From contig JAGTTD010000010.1 in NCBI GenBank assembly GCA_018398585.1, positions 2,435,501-2,499,500 on the forward strand: 64,000 nucleotides of DNA. Reading direction: 5' to 3'. The stretch comes from Simmondsia chinensis (Eukaryota; Streptophyta; Magnoliopsida; Caryophyllales; Simmondsiaceae). Each line of letters opens with the position of its first letter. Positions within the stretch are counted from its first letter, which is position 1. Shown piece after piece: positions 57,253-64,000 of the stretch. Below the pieces are notes generated by a model, which worked only from the letters and a program-made list of their open reading frames with translations, searched no databases and was not told the DNA's origin. Made by a program: the position numbers and the translations under genes.

Positions 57253-58424
57253 TTATAAAGTTGAGAAAATAGCAGATGAACTGACACTTTTCGGTTTGTG
57301 AAAAATAATGCCGTCTAATCATTGAATTTTTCTTTCAACTCTAATTTTTAAAAAACATTTCTATTTAACGAATACATTTAAAAATGGAAAATCAATGACC
57401 ATTCTTCAAAATATTTCCTATTATTTTTTCTCCGTTTTCATAAAAAAAATTATAGATATAAGTAATATGCATAACCATAAAAGCTCGATATAAAAAATAA
57501 CGATGACGCATGGTTTATGATACAGATACAAAGGACAATCTGTTTTCAAAAACAATTAGAACTCCGAAGTTAAGCGTGCTTGTGCGATAGCAGTACCATG
57601 ATGGGTATCTTCCTAGGAAGTCCTCACTCTCAAATTGGAAATACTCGAAAACAGTCTCTCTTCAGGTATGTTGCTTTTGCTTTTTAATTTGTTTTAGAGA
57701 AAATAACACAACAATAACAACCCAATACCTTAAGGGCTCCCCGTCAATAGAGGAAACGTGGAGCTCAATAACTTTGTCACAGACATCAAGTCATTTGCCA
57801 TATCATCTATCTAGTGTTACGTCATTAGTTGTGTGATCTTTTTAAGTTGCAATATCCACCACATCATATTTTTACAGCGTTCATTGATAAAATTTTTAAA
57901 ACTCGAGTTATCTTATTATATGGAGAAATTATCACTTAAATATCTTAAGGTTTGACTATTTATCACCTAATTCTCCTAACAACTCAATATATACAATAGA
58001 GTACCTTAAGATTTAAAAAATTTATCATTTAGGTGTCTCGAAGTTTAAATATTTATCAATTATGTACTCTTTTAAAGTGGAACATGATTCCGATAATACA
58101 TAAGTATTTTTATTAGAATTTGATGATTATTTTCCAAAAAATGTCAACACATCAAATTATTTTGAAATATATAAGTACTCTACATCAAAATTTTAAATTT
58201 TGTTGTAATTTGTTGAATTTTTACAACATTAACTGGACTTTTTTTTATATTAGCATAATCATTTACTAAATTGGCATTTTCTATAAAAATTTGGTCAAAT
58301 TCATATAAAATTTCATCAATTTTCGATATAAGGTACCTAAGTGATATAAAATTGAAATCTCAAGATACCTAATCGTATATATTGAAATCTCATAGTACGA
58401 GATAAATATTAATACCTCATGGTA
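57253..58424. other. Repeat remnants
   Basis: Contains the SINE pieces at 57553-57750 and, from about 57870, the dispersed 'gataaatttttaaa ... aaggtacctaagtgat' repeat, into which the LINE at 58439 inserted. No gene. Confidence 0.5.
57553..57665 (+). mobile_element. 5S-derived SINE head, tail missing
   Basis: 'ttagaactccgaagttaagc', 'gtgcttgtgcgatagcagta' and 'ccatgatgggtatcttccta' are clear 5S sequence; 'actcgaaaacagtctctctt' is body. It stops before the 'ggctgcgtacat' block. A separate reversed tail fragment lies at 57703-57750 (aacaataacaacccaatacc). Confidence 0.75.
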
Positions 58425-58438
58425 CTAATTGATATCTA

Positions 58439-59109
58439 TTAGGAACGATGTTATAAGAGGCAAATTGGACGTGGCCTCCATTGAGGATAAATTAAGGGAG
58501 CAACATTTGAGATGGTTTGGATATGTAAGGAGGAGATCGACCACCGCTCCAGTCAGGAGATGCGAACAGCTCCATACTACCTCAGCAGGAGAGGGAGAGG
58601 CAGGCTAAAGAAAATATGGCTGGAGACGATCCAACAAGACCTAAACCACGTAACCCTACGGGAGAAGATGGCATTAGATAGAGCCCAATGGAGGGCTAGC
58701 ATAGAGGTAGCAGATGTAGCAGCTTAGAGTAGGGTAGTCCGGCTTATTAGTGCTGTAACTAGTGTTTTTAGGCCTGTGACTTCTTTTGTAGCGCACTTAT
58801 GTGCGTATTTGCTTCTCCTAATTTGCTATCTGCTCATCTGCAAATTGCTATTTTATCTGCCTATTATTTGCCTAACATTTGCCTTACTTTGAGTTTGCTC
58901 GTAATGCCTGTCTTGTGCTTTGCCTTGCGCACATGTTGTATTGCTCTCTTACTGCCAGGCTGCCATGCTTATATGCTGCTGACAAGCTTCTCAGGTTGGA
59001 GGTCCTCGAAAATAGCCCCCCTTCAGGGTAGCTCCTGGAAAATCTACTTTCAACCCGGCTCATGCGAGAGTCCTTTGAGACATTGGGATTGTTGTTGGTG
59101 GTGGTGGTG
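58439..59109 (+). mobile_element. RTE-type LINE 3' fragment with SINE-like tail
   Basis: One insertion bounded by 14-bp duplications (ctaattgatatcta) at 58425-58438 and 59110-59123. 58450-58725 codes, with one frameshift, for the C-terminus of an RTE/BovB-like reverse transcriptase ([24 protein letters not shown], then [30 protein letters not shown]). A 3' untranslated region of about 250 bp follows. The last about 125 bp (from 58986: agcttctcaggttggaggtc, cttcagggtagctcctgg, gcgagagtcctttgagacat, TTG/GTG repeats) is the same domain that ends the 5S-headed SINEs. Confidence 0.9.
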
Positions 59110-59193
59110 CTAATTGATATCTACTTGATAAATTTAAGGTAATATTATTGCCAAAGCATAATTATAATATTTAAGACAATTTGTAGCTTTCAT

Positions 59194-59435
59194 AATTACC
59201 AAAGAGGCACCAACACGCCGTTACCGGATCCCATTAGAACTCCGAAGCTAAGAATGCTTGGGCGAGAGTAGTACCAGGATGGGTGACCTCCTGGGAAGTC
59301 CTCACCCTCAGGTTAGGCACTGGGAAACAGCCTCTCTTCAGGTTAACATCCTGAAGGGAGAAGGCTGCGTACATCCGCCCCCCAGACCCTCCGTAGGCAG
59401 GAGCCCTTGAGGCACTAGGTATGTTCCTATTTTTT
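59194..59435 (+). mobile_element. 5S-derived SINE, near full length
   Basis: Head 'accggatcccattagaactc', 'cgaagctaagaatgcttggg', 'cgagagtagtaccaggatgg' and 'gtgacctcctgggaagtcct' is the best-kept 5S internal promoter in the window. Body 'cagcctctcttcaggttaac' and 'ggctgcgtacatccgcc'; tail 'actaggtatgttcc' and T-run. 13-bp duplications (ttgtagctttcat) lie at 59181-59193 and 59436-59448. Confidence 0.92.
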
Positions 59436-59505
59436 TTGTAGCTTTCATCATTTGTAAGTCAGCAATAATATTTTTTGTCGTGACAATAACAATTACATAA
59501 ATATA

Positions 59506-59812
59506 GGCATCGTTTGGTTGTCACATGAATTGAATTTTTGCGGGAAGTTGTATTTCATAGGAATTCAATTCTTGTGTCAACTTTATAGAAAGTAGGTAAA
59601 ACACGTTTGGTTATCCAATAAGAAGATAGTTAAAAACAAAGGAATTAGAGCTTACCTAGGAGTTAGGTAAGTTATTTCCTACGTTTTGAAGGAATTAAAA
59701 ATTGCTCAATAATTTTTGTTTCTTACATTTTATCTATTTTTGCCCAATTAAATAAGAGCCAAAATTTATACTTTCACAAAAATTTACTTCCTGCATACGA
59801 AACGCGGGATTA
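59506..59812 (+). repeat. Dispersed repeat, 'GTTTGGTT...ACATGAATT' family
   Basis: Starts 'catcgtttggttgtcacatg'. Reverse partner of 6640-7143. Ends near 'catacgaaacgcgg'. It lies just upstream of the likely TGD1 start. Confidence 0.55.
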
Positions 59813-59879
59813 ATGTAATTTTCTTGGATATGTTATTGAAATTACTTTTACATTGAAAATGGCAAACATTTATCAACAA

Positions 59880-62800
59880 ATTTTCACACAGTGACGCCGG
59901 ATTGCTGTTGCACACTTGCGCTTGTCTTTAGATTTCCATTGGCGACGCTACTTTGAAGCTCGAATTCGCATCTGCTGAAAATTGATGATGGCTTCTGTTA
60001 ATTAATCCCAAAAATTATGCTTTAATCAGGTATGAAGCTTCAATTTCCTTCTATTAAGGTTTGAGTGATTAAGATTCGTCGATTAGGGTTTTGCAATTCG
60101 CAAATTAGGGTTTTTTAATCCATCTGGATAAAATCTGTTAGTTTCAGTGGTACTAGTGGCATCAGTAGTAACGGTGGAGCAAGCTGATGTGAACCATGTC
60201 GATCCACACACAAATCAATGAATGGATCAATCAACAATCTCCACGAAAGTAGTATATTGTATATAATCCGTATAATATGTAAAGTATAGGAAACTTTACA
60301 AGTATAAGCTATGGCATAAAGAAAGGTAAGGGGAGAGAGACACCAGAGAGAGATAAGGGAGGGAGAGACAGAGAGAGAGAGGAGAGATAAAGACTCAAAT
60401 CATTCATTCCATACTCCTCATGTACAGACCTTTATATAGAGAGTTTGGGGAGGGGTATAATTAGTAATAAAGGACTTTAACTTTATTTATTAATATCTAA
60501 ACTATCCATCACTTAATTACTATATTTTGGATTGTATCGTAATGGTGGAGCAAGTGCATCTTCTTCTTCTTCTGGCACCCCCAAATGTTCAACTAATTTG
60601 ATCGTTGTTCATTTTGTTTTGATTTTCAGCTAGTGGATTTCGTGATTGCATTTTGGAGGCTTTGTCAAAAAACTATGTAATTTGGAAAAATCGTCGCGCA
60701 TTTGTTTTTTACTTAGCCAATGGATGAATTGTGCTATTTACGGACTAGGTATTCATTGACAAATTATCGTTTTTCTACTTATTATGAACTAATGACTTAG
60801 GCATGATACATTATAGACGCATATGTGCGCATATAATAGAAATGACTTACATACTAGCTGCTGTTATAATATAAAGTGGATTGTTTGAGGTCAAAGGTGA
60901 TTTAGACAACTTGATTATTGAAAAGGGTCCATTGATCCAACTTGCTTTGGACCATTAAAATCTCTGGATCAGCCCTGGCATTGGCACCCAAATACTATGG
61001 TTATTTTTCTCCCTTGCTCGGCATTCACTAACACGAAAGAGGTCCTTCATCTGGTGGACTTGTGGGATACTCCTATCACATTTTTTTTTTAGAAAGGTAA
61101 AGACCGGATTGCCTTAAGAGGCACCTCTAGTCAAAGGGATCCCTAAGTCATCAGCATGAACAAAAAAGGAGTCTCCTCTGCATGGGGGAGCCCCAAGGCC
61201 CAAAGGGAAACCCCAGATCCCGCACGCCGAACACTTCTATCACATATAAATACTTTAGATGCTTGGGGGTTTAGGGCACATGAAGGAGCAATTTTCAAGA
61301 TGTGTTGTTTGGATCATGGAATCCAATGAAAGCTATTTTAAGCTAGTTGTTGTTTCATGTGATCTCCGTGACATGTTATGTGCTATGGATGACACCTTAT
61401 GTGACATAGCAAATGCATCATGACTGTGAATTGCAGTTTGATTCCATGATTTTGTAGTATTGCCCATGGAAGGATGCCAAAATCTTGAAGGGAAAAGCTT
61501 GGGGTAGTAGACATTAATGACACTTGGGGACTAAGAATCTAGTTGATCTTGTTCATTCATTTGTTAAGAACTTGTTTGGTATCCGTTTCTGATTGCAGTT
61601 TTTGTTATTTGAGAAACAAAAAACCTGATTTTGAAAATGATGTTATCTGGTTTTTGATTTTTAGTTTCAAATTTTCACTCAAATTAGGAACATTCTAAAA
61701 CAAAAGATTAAAAACCAGAAAACATTAACCAAAAATTACAAACAGAAAACAATATCGAACAGGCCTTAAGTTGCTTGTTTGTTTTAATTGTGTTGCTTGC
61801 TTCCTGTGTCGTGTTTCTCTTGCTTCCGAAGAACTAGCTGACCCATCACCATTGAATCATTTTTACGCTTCTTCCTAAAATTAACTGGTTTTGCAGGCCC
61901 TCGGTTTCCTCTTAACATCAGGGAATTTGTTTGTTGCCTGCCTTTCGATCAGGAGATGCTCAATTAGCAGTAAGTCTTACAGTGATGCTTCATCTATAAT
62001 ACCGGAGAAATTACTTCCCTGTGGTGCAGCGGCTATATTTTACGCAGTCTGAGAAAAGTGTGAATATGCAAACGATTGCTTATTCGTGCCCAGTTTCTTA
62101 TGTATGTTGCAGGTTGATATTTCTACCCCGCTATTTCTGTATAATTTTTGGTTATTGGTTGCACTATCATATTGGGTTTTCCAAGGGAACATAGGTTGCT
62201 TTTGAGCCTTGAGCTTGAGTGAGTAGTCATATAATCATTGTATATAGGAGTGTAAACGAACCAATCCTTTGAGGAACTACTCGTGTTCGAAATTGATTAC
62301 AACTTATTCGTGTTTGTTTTGGGGCTTGATAGCTTATAGAGGTGAGTTCGAGTAGGGTTAATAAGCCTAATGAGCATGAGTTTGAACATGGGGTACTCAA
62401 CTTGTTAACGTTCAGGAACAATTTGATAATGGCTCGAGTTTGTTAAAAGGCCTCGATAGGAGCTCGCTAAGGGATCATTAATGGCTCGTTAAAAATTGGT
62501 ATTAGCTCGAAAATGGTTCGATAGTAACTTGAATAACTATCTCGTTAACAAGCTTGACTCGGTAACAAGTTCAGCTTTATTATGGGCTCGATTCCGCTTG
62601 ATTAGCTCCCCCAGCTAAGATAAGTTTAACGGGCCGAGTCAAGCCAGCTTAATTACACTCTTTTAAACCCTATTATTGTACATGTTTGATAGCTTTTAAT
62701 ACACCAATACTTCTGTTCTAGTTATACATTATGGAGACCGTGACAAAAGTACTATTACCTAATGGCCAATCATGTAACATCCAACTAAAAATTTGTTACG

Positions 62801-64000
62801 TAGCAACCTGTACTTAAGTCCATGGGTAGAGTTTAACAACACTAATGCCTTGAACGATTTCATCCTGGCTTGATTATTGCAGGAGCGGTACCCTCAAACA
62901 AGGAAACTTGATTAAAACTGCAGCATCAACCTTCTATGAGCCTACTGAACGACTTACCTTCAGTAGGCGAACTCAAACGTGCAAATTTCCAGAACGGATC
63001 AAAACCCCAATATTATTGGCAGTTCCTAACTCGAATGATGCTTGTCCAACATCTTCTGTGTCAGATGAAAGTTCAACTGTAAATCGTTCTCCTAATCTTG
63101 GAACCGAAACTCTGGACTTGTTCAGTCACTGGTCTCCGCCAAGGTATCTATGGAGGGGACTATCTGTTCTTATTTTAAGTGGGCAAGTTATTATTCGGAT
63201 ATTGAAAGGAAAAGTGCATTGGAGGAACACACTTCAACAACTCGAAAGAGTGGGACCCAGATCTGTCGGGGTCTGTTTTCTGACGTCAGCTTTTGTGGGT
63301 ATGGCGTTCACTATCCAGTTTGTTCGAGAATTCACCCGGTTAGGGCTCAACCGATCAGTAGGCGGGGTACTAGCCCTTGCCTTTGCCAGGGAGCTGAGCC
63401 CGGTGGTGACATCAATTGTAGTTGCAGGGCGCATTGGCAGTGCATTCGCTGCAGAACTCGGCACTATGCAGGTTAGAGATGACAAAGTCTAACATGGCTT
63501 GATAATACTATGAATGATACATGTTATTGTGAAAAATCTGAACATGACATAATACAACTTGACTTTGACACAGAGGTAATCTATCATTTTAGCAAATTTA
63601 ATTAATTGGCATGTACCTTATGCTTTTGTCACGTTTTAAGCCAGACACAAAGGGCTTGTTTAGGGTTCATTTACCAGGCACTAATGCAACCGGATCCCAT
63701 TAGAACTCCGAAGTTAAGCATGCTTGAGAGTAGTATCAGGATGGGTGACTTCATGGGAAGTCCTCGTTTTGCCAACCCTATAAGGTTGGGGATCCTGGGA
63801 ACAGCCTCTCGACAGGGTTACAAAGGGCTTATGTGGGAGCCCTTGAGGCACTGGATCTGTTGTTGTTGTTGTTGTTGTACAAAGGGCTTATTTGGTATTA
63901 TTTTCTATATGCACTTTTTGGTTTTTTAGAAACTAAAAATCATATATTGGAAACGATCTTTTCTAATTTTTGGTTTCTTGATTTAGTTTATCCCTATAAG
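59880..64000 (+). CDS. TGD1: TGD1, chloroplast inner-envelope lipid permease (5' part, cut by window end)
   Basis: Permease subunit of the TGD1-TGD2-TGD3 ABC transporter, which moves ER-derived lipid into the plastid across the inner envelope. Probable 5' leader exon about 59880-60029 (donor CAG|GTATG). Second exon 61897-62112, with the ATG at 62066. Third exon 62883-63471 (donor at 63472). The two coding pieces join in phase and give 212 of about 345 residues. About residues 1-95 are Ser/Thr/basic and poorly conserved, as for a transit peptide. The MlaE/permease domain starts at about 97 (SHWSPPRYLWRGLSVLI), with KGKVHWRNTLQQLERVGPRS, TSAFVGMAFTIQFVREFTRL and ARELSPVVTSIVVAGRIGSA. The remaining exons lie beyond base 64000. 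I chose ATG 62066 because the first residues (MQT) fit the family and no in-frame ATG lies downstream before the conserved part. Confidence 0.93.
60184..60538. mobile_element. 355-bp insertion with a 16-bp target duplication
   Basis: Flanks 'gtaacggtggagcaag' (60168-60183) and 'gtaatggtggagcaag' (60539-60554) differ by one base. The insert has a GA-rich run (60330-60390) followed by 'cctttatatagagagtttgg', which looks like an LTR promoter, yet a 16-bp duplication is too long for an LTR element. Class unresolved. Confidence 0.65.
61082..61232 (-). mobile_element. Poly(A)-tailed non-LTR insertion
   Basis: On the minus strand it runs from 'ggcgtgcgggatctggggtt' to 'ctttacctttctaaaaaaaa'. 13-bp flanks with one change (act[c/t]ctatcacat) lie at 61069-61081 and 61233-61245. 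It could be a short L1 3' end or a poly(A) SINE; no tRNA boxes are obvious. Confidence 0.75.
61568..61771. mobile_element. MITE of the 'GTTTGGTATC' family
   Basis: Ends are 'acttgtttggtatccgtttc' and 'gaaaacaatatcgaacaggcc'; inner arms 'gagaaacaaaaaac' and 'gatttttagtttc'. TGD1 leader intron. Confidence 0.65.
62251..62665 (-). mobile_element. 'GTGTAAACGAACC' dispersed element in TGD1 intron
   Basis: Starts 'aggagtgtaaacgaacca' and ends 'cagcttaattacactctttt', an imperfect inverted pair. The inside is full of 'gctcg', 'gagttcg' and 'gttaacaag' words. It is the most complete member of the family seen at 15952, 44126 and 47690. Probably non-autonomous. Confidence 0.6.
63662..63878 (+). mobile_element. 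5S-derived SINE, full length, in TGD1 intron
   Basis: Starts 'accaggcactaatgcaaccg', then 'gatcccattagaactccgaa', 'gttaagcatgcttgagagta' and 'gatgggtgacttcatgggaa'. The body has lost the 'ggctgcgtacatcc' block, joining 'cagggttacaaagggctta' to 'tgtgggagcccttgaggcac'. The tail is seven TTG units. 15-bp duplications with one change (acaaagggctt[g/a]ttt) lie at 63647-63661 and 63879-63893. Confidence 0.92.
63891..64000. mobile_element. MITE of the 'GTTTGGTATC' family, cut by window end
   Basis: 'ttatttggtattattttcta' and 'tagaaactaaaaatc' match the left half of the family. It directly follows the SINE's target duplication. Confidence 0.55.

Larger units (their letters stand above)
60030..61896 (+). 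other. Likely 5'-leader intron of TGD1
   Basis: Runs from GTATGAAG at 60030 to the acceptor TTTTGCAG at 61896. It is 1.87 kb, holding three insertions (60184-60538, 61082-61232, 61568-61771). The leader exon itself is inferred from splice sites only. Confidence 0.55.

Noticed and set aside
59208..59300. Working 5S rRNA gene
   Set aside because: The match is clear, but the first about 12 bases and the 3' end of 5S are missing, and the sequence runs into SINE body with a target duplication around the whole.
62908..63471. TGD1 starting at the TTG codon at 62908
   Set aside because: The upstream exon at 62066-62112 supplies an ATG and joins in phase, so the TTG is an internal leucine codon.

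Overview
The window is nuclear DNA of a flowering plant, probably a eudicot. Genes are broken by many introns, the DNA between them is AT-rich, and transposable elements fill almost everything else. Exons were rebuilt by eye from homology, splice sites and reading-frame phase. Three genes are real. (1) On the minus strand at 10119-21255 lies a PI-PLC X domain protein of about 405 residues in nine coding segments. (2) On the plus strand at 38617-49616 lies a SPARK-domain receptor-like kinase of 680 residues in nine exons, with every exon phase agreeing. (3) On the plus strand, from about 59880 and running off the right edge, lies the 5' part of TGD1, the permease of the chloroplast-envelope lipid importer (212 residues seen). 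The kinase and phospholipase-like genes also sit next to each other in Arabidopsis, so the order looks ancestral.

Region by region: 1-10100 is intergenic, with SINEs, tandem repeats, a perfect hairpin and a GC-rich hAT-type MITE. 10119-21255 is the phospholipase-like gene, whose introns hold SINEs, a hAT-like element and LTR remnants. 20701-39900 is mostly repeats: a tiny 72-bp-LTR retrotransposon, a Mutator-like MITE with a CACTA transposon inserted in its terminal repeat, tRNA-derived and 5S-derived SINEs, and LTR relics. 38617-49616 is the kinase gene, with large TE-filled introns. 50283-55392 is a complete Ty1-copia element (Tork/Tnt1-like) with 503-bp LTRs, a 5-bp target duplication and four in-frame stops. 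55640-57252 is a Tourist-like MITE split by an L1-type LINE fragment. 58439-59109 is an RTE-type LINE fragment. 59880-64000 is TGD1.

The most striking content is a dense set of about 24 related short retroelements. Their heads derive from 5S rRNA, with the internal RNA polymerase III promoter, and their tails end in TTG repeats. The RTE-type LINE fragment ends in the same tail domain inside a single target duplication, so the likely mobilising partner lies in the same window. Many copies have target duplications of 12-26 bp, and some are only 35-66 bp of tail. A second notable family is a set of LTR retroelements with LTRs of exactly 72 bp and total lengths of 267-325 bp.
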